64,000 nt of DNA from Nocardia brasiliensis ATCC 700358 (GCF_000250675.2 NC_018681.1:8742001-8806000), one strand, 5' to 3'. Positions 50,221 to 59,164 are shown, counted from the stretch's first letter. Made by a program: numbers and translations. The notes: generated by a model from the letters alone, not told the origin.

Positions 50221-50595
50221 ATGTCGATTACCGCCACCGCATGGTTGATCACGAGCGACGTGGTGCACGAGGCCGCCTTCCGGGTCGATCTGCCCGAGGC
50301 GGACCGCGGCACCTGGGTGCTGTCTTTTCTCCCGACCAAGCGACGACTCAGCCGCGACCAGGCCGTGACCGGCATGGCGCTGGCCGAGATGATCGTGCTC
50401 GGCCGCTCGCACGCGGGCGGGCCACTGGACGCCGAGATCGCCCACCTGCACGCCACGGAACTCGGCATGACCCTGCACGACGTGATGAGCCTGCTCGCGT
50501 TGCGCGCGCCGGACGGGTCGCCACCGCAGCCGCCGGCCGATCGGCACAACTCCGCTGCGGCGCTGGCGCACGGCGCCACCTCGTTCGCCGCCTAG
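50221..50595 (+). CDS. Hypothetical protein, 124 aa
   Basis: A soluble, mainly helical protein with no signal peptide. Its centre reads LPTKRRLSRDQAVTGMALAEMIV and its end is Ala/Gly-rich. The ATG at 50221 follows AAGGGG nine nt upstream. It is divergent from the STAND NTPase (239 bp apart) and convergent with 8-oxoguanine deaminase (8 bp). I do not recognise the family; pairing with the NTPase as a ligand, partner or regulated gene is speculation. Confidence 0.65.
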   Translation: MSITATAWLITSDVVHEAAFRVDLPEADRGTWVLSFLPTKRRLSRDQAVTGMALAEMIVLGRSHAGGPLDAEIAHLHATELGMTLHDVMSLLALRAPDGSPPQPPADRHNSAAALAHGATSFAA

Positions 50596-50603
50596 GCGGT
50601 GCG

Positions 50604-51965
50604 CTACCCAGCCTTCGCGACCAGCGCGGCCTGCGCGGCGGCGACCGCCGCGCCGACGGCGTCCTCGTCGACCGTGACCAGCCGGCCGTCGCGCACGACC
50701 TCGCGGCCGTTCACCAGCAGCGCCGCGAGGGGTGGCGCCGCGCCGAGCACGAGGGCGGTCACCGGGTCGTCGATGCCCGCGTGTGCGGGGGTGTCGAGCC
50801 GCCACAGGGCGAGGTCGGCGAGTTTGCCGGGCTCGATCGAGCCGATCTCGGCGGCCCGGCCGAGCACGCGGGCGCCGCCGATCGTGGCCAGCGCCAACGC
50901 TGTTCGGGTCGTCATGGCGCGCGGGCCGCCGCGGTTTCGCGCGTAGAAGAGTGCGTTGCGCGGTTCCTCGACCATCGAGCTCGCCTCGTTGCTCGCCGCG
51001 CCGTCCACGCCGAGGCCGACCGGCACACCCGCCCGCACCAGATCGGCGGTGCGCGCCACGCCCGCGCCGATGCGCGCGTTCGAGGTCGGGCAATGGGCCA
51101 CGCCGGTACCGGTTTTCGCCATGGTGGCGATGGCGGTGTCGTCCAGATGGATGGCGTGCGCCCACCACACGTCCGAGCCGACCCAGCCGAGCTGCGCCAT
51201 GTACTCGGCGGGCGTACAGCCGAATGTCTGCGCGCAATAGTCCTGCTCATCGATCGTCTCGGCGACGTGCGTGTGCAACCGCACACCCAGCTCGCGCGCC
51301 AGCACGGCGGATTCCCGCAGCAGGTCGGAACTCACCGAGAACGGCGAGCAAGGAGCGAGCGCGATGCGCAGCATCGAGTCGAAAGACGGATCATGGTGGC
51401 GGGCAACGGCGTCCGCGCTGTCGGCCAGGATGGTGTCGAGCGTCTGCACCACGTGATCCGGCGGCAGACCGCCCGCGCTCTGCCCCAGATCCATCGAGCC
51501 GCGGCACGGGTGGAACCGCAGGCCGACGTCGGCGGCCGCCGCGATCTCCGCGCCCAGCACGTCGCCGCCCTCGCGCGGGAAGACGTAGTGATGGTCGGTG
51601 CTGGTGGTGCATCCGGTGCGCGCCAACGCCGCCAGCCCGCCGGTCGCCGCCACCCGCACCGCGTCCTCGTCGATCCCGGCCCAGATGGGGTAGAGCGTGG
51701 TGAGCCACTCGAACAGCGTGTTGTCCGCGGCCAGACCGCGGGTGATCCATTGATAGAGATGGTGGTGGGTATTCACCAGACCGGGGGTGAGCAGGCAGCC
51801 TCGGCCGTCGATGCGGTGTGCCGCATCGTCCACCGGCGGCGCCGCGCCCGGGCCGACCGCTTCGATCCGGTTGCCGCGCAACACCACATGACCGCGGCGG
51901 TATTCGGTGCCCGCCGGGTCGACGGTGGCGACGGCACAGTTCTCGATGACGGTCACGGCAGCCAT
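50604..51965 (-). CDS. 8-oxoguanine/guanine deaminase family amidohydrolase
   Basis: 453 aa, COG0402 amidohydrolase. It has the metal motif LVNTHHHLYQW (H-x-H), a second His in HTHVAET, HAIHLDD and the Asp in GLGVDGAASNE. The sequence looks closest to 8-oxoguanine deaminases, which turn 8-oxoguanine into urate; guanine may also be a substrate. Both activities feed the uricase encoded immediately upstream, whose gene overlaps it by 13 bp. It is the last gene of the urate operon. Confidence 0.9.
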   Translation of the reverse strand: MAAVTVIENCAVATVDPAGTEYRRGHVVLRGNRIEAVGPGAAPPVDDAAHRIDGRGCLLTPGLVNTHHHLYQWITRGLAADNTLFEWLTTLYPIWAGIDEDAVRVAATGGLAALARTGCTTSTDHHYVFPREGGDVLGAEIAAAADVGLRFHPCRGSMDLGQSAGGLPPDHVVQTLDTILADSADAVARHHDPSFDSMLRIALAPCSPFSVSSDLLRESAVLARELGVRLHTHVAETIDEQDYCAQTFGCTPAEYMAQLGWVGSDVWWAHAIHLDDTAIATMAKTGTGVAHCPTSNARIGAGVARTADLVRAGVPVGLGVDGAASNEASSMVEEPRNALFYARNRGGPRAMTTRTALALATIGGARVLGRAAEIGSIEPGKLADLALWRLDTPAHAGIDDPVTALVLGAAPPLAALLVNGREVVRDGRLVTVDEDAVGAAVAAAQAALVAKAG

Positions 51966-52855
51966 GCGGGACCTGCCTCCGGTGCGTCGGCGCGCTGCAG
52001 GGTCGCGTGGATCAGGCCGTACGGCCGGTCCGCCGCGTAGTAGACCTCGCCGTTGTTCTCGATGCCGAAACGCGCCAGGTCATAGTCGAAGTGGTGCTTG
52101 TTCGGCGCGGCGAGCCGGATCTCGGCGAGCACCGGATACGCCTGTAGCGCGGCCTTGCCCATCTCGAACAGGGTCTGCTGCAACGCCTTCGAATGGTGGG
52201 TCGCGAAGGTTTCGACCAGCCGCGCGCGAATGCCCGCGTACACGTCGTCCCAGGCGATGCCGGTGGTCGCCGCGAAGCGCCAGGCGACGACGAGGGTGGT
52301 GGCCAGCATCCGATCGTGGGTCGGGGCCAGCACAGTGAACTCGTCGCTGAGGAAATCGGCGAACTCGGACCCGGTCGACTTGAGGATGGTCAGGTCCTTC
52401 ACCCCGCCGATCACCCACGCCTGCCGGTCGGCACCGGTGCCCGCCACCGTGATCGCCGCAGTGCGCACCTCCGGGCCCTGCCGTACCCAGGTGTGCTCGT
52501 GTTCACGACCGTCGACCGTCACCCGCTGCCAGGCGTACTCGTCGATCTCGATCCGGGCGCTGGACACCGGCTCGATATCGTCGACGAAATGACCGGCCAG
52601 TGCCAGCCCGTAGTCCTCGATCGTCTGTAAGCCAGGCTGTTTCGCGTAGGCGAACGCGGTCTGCTTCTGCGTGTCGGTGGGCAGCACCTTGCGCTGGTCA
52701 CCCGCGTAGGCGTCGGCGAAGTCGCCGCGCAGCACGGTGGACACGTTCACATCGCGGATCTCGTGCCGCGCCGTCTCCCGCCGGATCCGCACCACGCGGT
52801 TCTCGGCTTTGCCGTATCGGTGGTCGGTGAGCGCGATCGGCCCGGTCAACTCCAT
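51953..52855 (-). CDS. Urate oxidase (factor-independent urate hydroxylase)
   Basis: 300 aa, two T-fold domains. Key residues are the Lys in YGKAENRVV, Thr in LPTDTQKQTAFAYAK and the Arg/Gln region HSKALQQTLFEMG. The Asn/His motif NKHHFDYDLARFG completes the cofactor-less active site. It oxidises urate to 5-hydroxyisourate, the substrate of the HIU hydrolase encoded next upstream. It lacks a fused OHCU decarboxylase domain, consistent with the separate gene at 53177. Confidence 0.96.
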   Translation of the reverse strand: MELTGPIALTDHRYGKAENRVVRIRRETARHEIRDVNVSTVLRGDFADAYAGDQRKVLPTDTQKQTAFAYAKQPGLQTIEDYGLALAGHFVDDIEPVSSARIEIDEYAWQRVTVDGREHEHTWVRQGPEVRTAAITVAGTGADRQAWVIGGVKDLTILKSTGSEFADFLSDEFTVLAPTHDRMLATTLVVAWRFAATTGIAWDDVYAGIRARLVETFATHHSKALQQTLFEMGKAALQAYPVLAEIRLAAPNKHHFDYDLARFGIENNGEVYYAADRPYGLIHATLQRADAPEAGPAWLP

Positions 52856-52862
52856 GCTGGAT

Positions 52863-53180
52863 TCAGCTCCCTCGATAGGTGGAAAAGGCGAACGGCGACA
52901 ACAACAACGAAACGTGATAGTGCCGTGGCACGGTGACGGCGAAGCTCACGCAGACCTCGGGATAGAACGTCTCGACCTGCTGGGTGGCGAAATAGGCGCC
53001 GGTATCGAAGACCAGCCGATAGGTCCCCGCCGCCAGATCGCCACCCAATCCGGCGATCCGGCCGTCGGCATCGGTGCTGCCCGAATCCAGTTGCCCGGCA
53101 GCGCCGTACAGGGTCACCGTGACACCGGCCGCGGGCGTGCCGCGCACCGCGTCCAGGACGTGGGTACTCAGCGTGCTCAT
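52863..53180 (-). CDS. uraH: 5-hydroxyisourate hydrolase
   Basis: 105 aa transthyretin-like protein with the N-terminal STHVLD histidine, a strand YRLVFDTGAYF and the C-terminal signature YRGS that distinguishes HIU hydrolases from transthyretin. It hydrolyses 5-hydroxyisourate to OHCU. The ATG at 53180 overlaps the OHCU decarboxylase stop by ATGA; the uricase gene starts 7 bp after its end. Confidence 0.96.
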   Translation of the reverse strand: MSTLSTHVLDAVRGTPAAGVTVTLYGAAGQLDSGSTDADGRIAGLGGDLAAGTYRLVFDTGAYFATQQVETFYPEVCVSFAVTVPRHYHVSLLLSPFAFSTYRGS

Positions 53181-53680
53181 GCCGCCGCCGTGAGCAGCCC
53201 GCGCAACCGGAGCCGATTGATCTTCGCCAATTCTGTTCGCATGACCCGCCTTTCGGTTTCGGCATCGTTGTGCAGCCGGTCTTGCAGCAGCGCGAGCAGC
53301 TCGCCGCCGGTGCTCCCGCTCGCGCACACCAGGTACCGGTAACCGAACCGCTGCTCGTAGGCCCGGTTACCCGCCGCGAGCGCCGTGTGCACCTCGTCCG
53401 GTGCGTCGGCCACCCCGGCCTGCTCCCGCGCCGAAGCCGCCGAATGCGCCCGCTCACCGATCCGCGGATGCCCGGCGAGCGCCCGATCGATCTCGGTTTC
53501 GGGCAGTCCGGCGAGCACGCTGTCGGCGGCATCGAGCACGGCGCCGACACTCGAGTATGGCCGTCCGGCGGCCAACGCGCGCGCCCACTGCGGCGACGAG
53601 CAACAGGCAAGCAACGCCTCGATGGCCGCGTCCTGCGGCATGGCGTCGAATCGGGCGAGGCCGTCCGCGTCGTCTGTCAT
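53177..53680 (-). CDS. uraD: OHCU decarboxylase
   Basis: 167 aa, all-helical. The catalytic histidine is in AGHPRIGE, followed by the family's SAASAREQAGV and EQRFGYRYLVCASG blocks. It converts OHCU to S-allantoin, completing the uricase route. The ATG at 53680 gives the usual length; a GTG at 53716 would add 12 residues. It is the first gene of the urate operon and is divergent from the MobA-like gene, with 149 bp between. Confidence 0.95.
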   Translation of the reverse strand: MTDDADGLARFDAMPQDAAIEALLACCSSPQWARALAAGRPYSSVGAVLDAADSVLAGLPETEIDRALAGHPRIGERAHSAASAREQAGVADAPDEVHTALAAGNRAYEQRFGYRYLVCASGSTGGELLALLQDRLHNDAETERRVMRTELAKINRLRLRGLLTAAA

Positions 53681-53829
53681 CGGACCAGCATCGAATACGA
53701 CCCGCCCGGCCGCCACCGGAAAGCGGCACCGGACGACCGGCGTGTCGCCGCGCGGAAACCGGACGTTCCCGCCTCCGAGCAGCGCTGTTGCGGCACGCGC
53801 GGGCGACGGTTCCGAGATACCGTCGTGGC

Positions 53830-54429
53830 ATGGCTCTACCCGATCGTCCGGTTCCCGCGCCCGCCTGCGCGGGCATCGTGCTCGCCGCGGGAGCCGGAAC
53901 GCGCTACGGCAAGCCGAAAGCGCTGGCCGAGGGTGGCGCCTGGCTGCGCGGCGCGGTGGCCGCGCTCCGCGACGGCGGCTGCGATCCGGTGATCGTCGTC
54001 CTCGGCGCCACCGGTCCCGATCCGGCGGCCGTGCACCTGCCCGCCGATGTCGTCACCGTCTGGGCGGCGGACTGGGCCACCGGGCTCGGCGCCTCGGTCC
54101 GGGCCGGCCTGATCGCCGCCGCGCGCACCCCGGCGCGCTACGCCGCGATCATGCCGGTGGATACCCCCGATGTCGGTGCGGCGGTGATCGCCCGGGTCAC
54201 CGCCGCGGCCTTCGCTGCGCCGAGCGGCCTCGCCCGCGCTGTGTTCCACAACACACCGGGGCATCCCGTTGTGCTCGCACACAACCACTGGACCTCGATA
54301 TGTCAGGAGGCCGTAGGAGATTCGGGCGCGCGCACCTATTTGGCGGGCCGGGCAGATATGGTGTGCGTCACGTGCGACGATTTGGCGACGGGCGTCGATC
54401 ATGACTACCCGGCCTCGTCCGCACGGTGA
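53830..54429 (+). CDS. MobA-like nucleotidyltransferase (MocA-type)
   Basis: 199 aa with the NTP-binding loop GIVLAAGAGTRYGKPKAL and the late MPVDTPDVG metal-binding strand, plus GHPVVL near the end. Relatives attach CMP or GMP to molybdopterin; next to XdhC and in a xanthine dehydrogenase cluster, maturation of the molybdenum cofactor as the cytosine dinucleotide form is the likely role. The next gene starts 13 bp after its stop, suggesting an operon. Confidence 0.87.
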   Translation: MALPDRPVPAPACAGIVLAAGAGTRYGKPKALAEGGAWLRGAVAALRDGGCDPVIVVLGATGPDPAAVHLPADVVTVWAADWATGLGASVRAGLIAAARTPARYAAIMPVDTPDVGAAVIARVTAAAFAAPSGLARAVFHNTPGHPVVLAHNHWTSICQEAVGDSGARTYLAGRADMVCVTCDDLATGVDHDYPASSAR

Positions 54430-54442
54430 TCGGAGCGAGCTC

Positions 54443-55477
54443 ATGCGGGACATCGTCGATGACCTACTGCGGGTGTGGCATTCCGGGCGGACCGGAGGAC
54501 TGGCCACCATCGTGCGCACGATGGGTTCTGCCCCGTTGCCGATCGGTTCGGCGATGCTGGTCGATCCGGAGGGCGGCGTCTACGGCGCGGTGACCGACGG
54601 CGGCCTGGAGGAGATCGCCTACGAGGCGGTGTTACAGGCAGCCCGCACCGGCCGCCGTGCGATGCACCGCTACGGCGTGGCTACCGGCATCGCGGGCGGT
54701 GCGGACCGCGACGGCATGATGGACGTGTTCACTGAACCGTTCTCGCGCAGGGACTTTCCGGAGTTCCCGCTCGTCGCCGCCGAGATCCGGGCGCACCGGC
54801 GGATCACCGTCTTCACCGTGGTGTGGAACTCCGACGCCGATCTCATCGGGCAGCATCTGGTCACCGACAAACGACACAACACCGAACTGCTGGCGCTGCC
54901 GGATTCGGACGTGTTCGTCTCCTCGTTCGCGCCGCCGCCGCGCCTGATCATCTTCGGCGCCAACTCTTTTGCCGCGGCGCTGACCGTGCAGGCCAAGTTC
55001 CTCGGCTACCGCGTCACCATCTGCGATTCGCGGGAGACCTTCGCGCAGCCGGAGAAGTTCCCGGGCGCCGAGGTCGTCGTGGACTGGCCGCACCGGTACC
55101 TGAACACGCTGGCGGCGGCAGGCGAAATCGACGGCGACACCGGCATTGTCGTCACCTCGCACGATCCGAAGTTCGAGATCCCGTTGCTGACCGTCGCGCT
55201 GCGACTACCCCAGCTCGGCTACCTCGGTGCGATGGGTTCGCGCACCGTGCACACGCGACGCATGGAAGACCTGCGGGCGGGCGGCTTCGACGAAGCAACG
55301 CTCGCCCGTCTGCATTCTCCGGCCGGACTCGACGTCGGGGCGCGCACCGCGCCCGAGATCGCCGTCGCCATCGCCGCCGAACTACTCGCCGCCAGAACCG
55401 AACAGACGGGGCGGCATTCGCTGCACTCCCCTAGCCAGTCCCCACCGCTGAAAACCGCGGTGGGGCTGGGTAGTTAG
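54443..55477 (+). CDS. xdhC: XdhC family molybdenum-enzyme maturation protein
   Basis: 344 aa with an N-terminal XdhC/CoxI domain (HSGRTGGLATIVRTMGSAPLP) and a C-terminal Rossmann domain (LIIFGANSFAAALTVQAKFLGYRVTI), ending LGAMGSRTVHTRRMEDL. XdhC-type chaperones bind sulfurated molybdenum cofactor and insert it into xanthine dehydrogenase. The usual GGC(V/I)E cysteine is replaced by GGLEE, so the cofactor-binding residue differs from the best-studied members. The ATG at 54443 follows GGAGCGAG; an ATG at 54401 would overlap the MobA-like gene. Confidence 0.88.
   Translation: MRDIVDDLLRVWHSGRTGGLATIVRTMGSAPLPIGSAMLVDPEGGVYGAVTDGGLEEIAYEAVLQAARTGRRAMHRYGVATGIAGGADRDGMMDVFTEPFSRRDFPEFPLVAAEIRAHRRITVFTVVWNSDADLIGQHLVTDKRHNTELLALPDSDVFVSSFAPPPRLIIFGANSFAAALTVQAKFLGYRVTICDSRETFAQPEKFPGAEVVVDWPHRYLNTLAAAGEIDGDTGIVVTSHDPKFEIPLLTVALRLPQLGYLGAMGSRTVHTRRMEDLRAGGFDEATLARLHSPAGLDVGARTAPEIAVAIAAELLAARTEQTGRHSLHSPSQSPPLKTAVGLGS
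55440..55465. terminator. Terminator-like hairpin at the 3' end of xdhC
   Basis: CCCCACCGC (55440-55448), 8-nt loop, GCGGTGGGG (55457-55465). It lies within the last codons of xdhC and between convergent genes, so it may stop transcription in both directions. Confidence 0.55.
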
Positions 55478-55487
55478 CCCGGGCCGC

Positions 55488-56582
55488 TCAGCCCTTCAAG
55501 CCGGGATTCTCCGCGAAGACCTCGCGCAGCACGGACAGATCGAACAGCTGGTCGGCCTTGATATCGAGGTCGGCGAGCCGCAACGCGGCGATGTTCTGCT
55601 CGATCAACTTGTCGGTCATGCTCAGCAGGCCGTTGGCCGCCGTATCGGCCGAAACGACCAGATCGTTCTGTGCCACTGCCTCTTTCGTCTGCTCGTCGAG
55701 GTCGAGCTTCTGATCCTTGCCGTACACCTCGACCGCGAGCCGGGCCGATTCGGCCGGGTTGGCCACCGCGTCCCTCCAGCCTTTGATCTCGGCGACCAAG
55801 AACGCCTTGAGCTTGTCGCGCTCCTTGTCGATGGTCGCCTGCTTGACCGTGAGCGTCTCGGCCACCAGCGGCAGGTTGTAGTCGGCGAACAAGAAGTGCG
55901 TGTTCGCGAATCCCTTGGCGGTCAACGTGATCGGCTCGTTGGTCACGTAGCTGACCCAGCCGTCGACCTCGCCGTTGGCCAGCGGCGTCGGATCGAACTG
56001 CGCGGGCACGATGGTGACATCGCCGGGCTTCAGGCCGTTGGCGGTCAGCAGCGCGTTGAAGATCAGCTGGTTGGTGTCCTGCACGCCGATCTTGCGCCCC
56101 TTCATATCCGCGGGCGTCTTGATCGGCTTGGCCGCCGAACTCACGATCGCGAACGGGTTCTTCTGGTAGGTGGTCGCGATGATCTTCGCGGGCAACCCCT
56201 CCAGGACCGCCTTGGCGGTGGTCTGCGGCGCGGACAGGCCGAGCCAGATCTTGCCGGTGTCGAGTCCGGCCTCGACCGAGGTGCTCGCCGCGCCGCCGGC
56301 GATCAGGTTGACCGAACCGAAGCCCGCCTCCTTGAAGTAGCCCTTCGAGTCGGCGAAGTATTCGCCGGCGAACTCGATGTTCTTCAGCCAGGACAGCTGC
56401 ACCGCCACCGTGCCGTATTTGGAGCCGTCCGGGGTGGAACCGCCCGACGGGTCCGCGGCATTGTCGCCACAGGCGGTGAGCAGGCCCGCGCCGCCGAGTG
56501 CGGCGCCGGCCAGCGCGGAGTAGCGGAGCAGAGACCGTCGATTCAGTGCCGGCCCGAACGAGGAACGCTGTGCGGGTGTCAT
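55488..56582 (-). CDS. ABC transporter substrate-binding lipoprotein (NMT1/SsuA type)
   Basis: 364 aa. The N-terminus has twin arginines (NRRSLLRYSALAG) and the lipobox LLTACG, so it is probably a Tat-exported lipoprotein. The NMT1-type domain follows (VQLSWLKNIEFAGEYFADSKGYFKEAG...ADMKGRKIGVQDTN). This family binds thiamine-pyrimidine, riboflavin, sulfonates, nitrate and related heterocycles. Flanked by purine-catabolism genes, a purine or ureide ligand is the best guess. It is the last gene of the importer operon, 95 bp after the permease gene, in an AT-richer gap that could hold its own promoter. Confidence 0.9.
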   Translation of the reverse strand: MTPAQRSSFGPALNRRSLLRYSALAGAALGGAGLLTACGDNAADPSGGSTPDGSKYGTVAVQLSWLKNIEFAGEYFADSKGYFKEAGFGSVNLIAGGAASTSVEAGLDTGKIWLGLSAPQTTAKAVLEGLPAKIIATTYQKNPFAIVSSAAKPIKTPADMKGRKIGVQDTNQLIFNALLTANGLKPGDVTIVPAQFDPTPLANGEVDGWVSYVTNEPITLTAKGFANTHFLFADYNLPLVAETLTVKQATIDKERDKLKAFLVAEIKGWRDAVANPAESARLAVEVYGKDQKLDLDEQTKEAVAQNDLVVSADTAANGLLSMTDKLIEQNIAALRLADLDIKADQLFDLSVLREVFAENPGLKG

Positions 56583-56677
56583 GCGGTGAATCTAGGTCGA
56601 TCGCGTTTCATTTTCTTTGCTTTGACGTTCCGAGCACGGAATTTCGGGAATTTTGTCTCGTTCAGCGAACCGGTCGT

Positions 56678-57475
56678 TCAGGATCGTCCCGCGTCGGCAC
56701 CGAAGCGGGCGAGCACGAGATTCTCGATCACGCCGACGATGGCGTACAGCACCACCGAGACGATCGTGACGATCACGATCGAGGCCCACAGCTGGTTGTA
56801 CTGGAAGGTCGGAATGGCCCGGATCAGGCTGGCGCCCAACCCCGTTCCGCTGCCGAGCCATTCGCCGAGCAGCGCGCCGATCAGTGCGCCCGGCACCGAG
56901 ATGCGGGCCGCCGCGAACACCGAGGGCAGCGCGGCGGGCACCGCGACCAGCCGCAGACCGGTCCACTTGGACCCGCCGTAGGCGGCGACCAGATCCAGCG
57001 CTTGGCGCGGGGCGTTGCGCAGGCCCGCCATGATCATCACCAGCGCCGGGAAGAACACCACGATGGCGGTGAGCACGGTGACCCCGCCGAGCCCGCGCCC
57101 GAACACCAGCACGATGATCGGCGCGAGCACCACCAGCGGTACCGAGCGCAGGATCATCGCCACCGGCAGGAAGGTCTGCTCCACCGCCGCGAACGACACG
57201 AACAGCGCGGCCACCACCACCGCGGCCAGCATGCCGAAGCCGAAGCCGATCGCCGCGTCGCGCAGCGTGATCTGCAGGTCGTCCAGGATCGTCGCGCGGG
57301 CGCTGCTCGCGCCCGGCGAGGTCACCAGATAGCGCCAGATGTCTTCGGGCGACTTCCCCACGCGCGGGCCGACCTGCGGGAACGCCTTCAGGAAGACGTA
57401 CCAGATCAGCAGCATCAGGACCAACGAGGTGACCAGCGGGAACAGGAACCGCCCGAGCCGCAGCAGTACTTTCAT
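56678..57475 (-). CDS. ABC transporter permease
   Basis: 265 aa with about six membrane helices and the binding-protein-dependent permease EAA-type loop (RNAPRQALDLVAAYGGSKWTGLRLVAVPAALP). It pairs with the second permease encoded at 57472 as a heterodimer. The ATG at 57475 overlaps the stop of that gene by ATGA; the open frame upstream of it is not needed for homology. Confidence 0.9.
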   Translation of the reverse strand: MKVLLRLGRFLFPLVTSLVLMLLIWYVFLKAFPQVGPRVGKSPEDIWRYLVTSPGASSARATILDDLQITLRDAAIGFGFGMLAAVVVAALFVSFAAVEQTFLPVAMILRSVPLVVLAPIIVLVFGRGLGGVTVLTAIVVFFPALVMIMAGLRNAPRQALDLVAAYGGSKWTGLRLVAVPAALPSVFAAARISVPGALIGALLGEWLGSGTGLGASLIRAIPTFQYNQLWASIVIVTIVSVVLYAIVGVIENLVLARFGADAGRS

Positions 57476-58218
57476 CGCGCCTCCTGCGCAGTCCACGGGG
57501 CGACCAGCCGCGCGCCGAGCGCGACCACCGCGTAGCCGAGCCCGGCCAGCGCGGCCGCGGCCAGCGCCATGCCCCAGGTGCGCGGCACGTTGTAGGCGGT
57601 CTGCGCGGCGGTCAGCGCGACGCCGATGCCGCTGTCGACACCGCCGAGATACTCACCGATGATCGCGCCGAGCACCGCCGAGGGCGCGGCGATCTTCAAC
57701 GCCGCGAAGGTGCTCGGCAGCGCCGAGATCAACTGCACGCGATACAGCTGCTGCCAGCGGCCGCCGCCGTACGCGCGCACCAGATCCAGGCTGGTCCGAT
57801 CGGCGGAACGCAGGCCGGTCACGGTGCCGACCATGGTGGTGAAGAAGCAGTACATCGCCGCGAGGAACACCGTCGGTGTGCGCCCGCCGAACACCACCAG
57901 GATGATCGGGCCCAGCGCGAGCAGCGGGGTGCAGTAGCTCAGGATCGCCAGCTGGGTGGCCAGCGATTCGATCTGCGGGATCAGCATGATCAGCACGGCC
58001 AGCGCGATGGCGAGCCCGTTGCCCCACACGAAACCCTGCAACGCGCCGAGCGCGGTGATCCGGAAGTTGGGTCCGTACAGTCCCCAGCCGTCGGTGTACA
58101 TGGCGTGCACCACCGTCCACGGACTCGGCACCGTGCCGCCCGCGACGCCGAGCGCCGCGAGCAGCCACCACACGCCGATCAGCCCGACGACGCCGAGCAG
58201 GCCACCGATCCGTTTCAT
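57472..58218 (-). CDS. ABC transporter permease
   Basis: 248 aa, about six membrane helices, with the EAA-type loop SADRTSLDLVRAYGGGRWQQLYRVQLISALP. It is similar to its neighbour permease, and the two likely form the membrane channel of the NMT1-type importer. The ATG at 58218 has GGAG eight nt upstream and lies 28 bp after the ATPase stop; a GTG-type start at 58257 would overlap the ATPase gene. Confidence 0.9.
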   Translation of the reverse strand: MKRIGGLLGVVGLIGVWWLLAALGVAGGTVPSPWTVVHAMYTDGWGLYGPNFRITALGALQGFVWGNGLAIALAVLIMLIPQIESLATQLAILSYCTPLLALGPIILVVFGGRTPTVFLAAMYCFFTTMVGTVTGLRSADRTSLDLVRAYGGGRWQQLYRVQLISALPSTFAALKIAAPSAVLGAIIGEYLGGVDSGIGVALTAAQTAYNVPRTWGMALAAAALAGLGYAVVALGARLVAPWTAQEAR

Positions 58219-58246
58219 GCCCGCTCTCCCCGCGCTCGCCGGGCGT

Positions 58247-59089
58247 TCACGCGCCACCGCCGGTGCTCGCGGCTCCGGCCGCGCTGCCGAGCGCCCCGCC
58301 CGTCCCGGACTTCCCGAACAGCAGCTCGGACAGGTAGTCGTGCAGCCGGTGGAATTCGGGGGTGCGCATCATCTCCGGGGTGCGCGGGCGCGGCAGATCG
58401 ATCTCCACCAGTTCCAGCACCCGGCCCGGCCGCGGGCTCATCACCGCGACCACATCGGAGAGGAACACCGCCTCGGCGATGCCGTGCGTGACCATCAGCG
58501 TGGTCGCCGGCTTCTCCGTCCAGATCCGCAGCAGTTCCAGGTTGAGTCGCTGCCTGGTCATATCGTCCAGCGCGCCGAACGGCTCGTCCAGCAGCAGCAC
58601 GGTCGGCTTCACCACCAGCGCTCGGGCGATCGAAACACGTTGGCGCATACCGCCGGACAGCTGGGCGGGCTTGGCCTTCTCGAACCCGTCCAGCCCCACC
58701 AGCTGGATCAGGTCGGCGATCAGGCCCGGGTCCGGCTGCAGGCCCGCGACCTGCAGGGGCAGCTTGATATTCGACTCCACCGAACGCCACGGCAGCAGGG
58801 CCGAATCCTGGAAGGCGATGCCGAGCTCGTGCCTGCCCACCAGTTCGGCGGGCGTCTGGCCGTCGATCAGCGTCTTGCCCGCGGTCGGCGTCTCCAGGCC
58901 GGCCAGGATGCGCAGCACCGTCGACTTGCCACAGCCCGAGGGGCCGAGCAACGACAGAAAGGTCCCCTGTTCGGTGTGCAGATCCACCGCGTCCAGCGCC
59001 TGCACGGTCTTGCGCCCCACCCGGAAGGTCTTGGTCAACCCGCTGATGTGGATACCGGTGCCCCCGGTGGTTTCGTTCGCGGTGGTCAT
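58247..59089 (-). CDS. ABC transporter ATP-binding protein
   Basis: 280 aa. Walker A GPSGCGKST, Q-loop FQDSALLPW, signature LSGGMRQR, Walker B VLLLDEPFGALD and the H-loop VTHGIAEA mark a nitrate/sulfonate/taurine-class importer ATPase. The C-terminal 20 residues are Gly/Ala/Ser-rich. It is the first gene of the four-gene importer operon. A candidate operator lies 76-105 bp upstream. Confidence 0.94.
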   Translation of the reverse strand: MTTANETTGGTGIHISGLTKTFRVGRKTVQALDAVDLHTEQGTFLSLLGPSGCGKSTVLRILAGLETPTAGKTLIDGQTPAELVGRHELGIAFQDSALLPWRSVESNIKLPLQVAGLQPDPGLIADLIQLVGLDGFEKAKPAQLSGGMRQRVSIARALVVKPTVLLLDEPFGALDDMTRQRLNLELLRIWTEKPATTLMVTHGIAEAVFLSDVVAVMSPRPGRVLELVEIDLPRPRTPEMMRTPEFHRLHDYLSELLFGKSGTGGALGSAAGAASTGGGA

Positions 59090-59164
59090 GACCCGGCCCC
59101 GCCCATGTTTCGTGTACTGCGCTCCCTCATGAAGGTCACCCTAGAAGGAGCCCGTTGCACGGAC

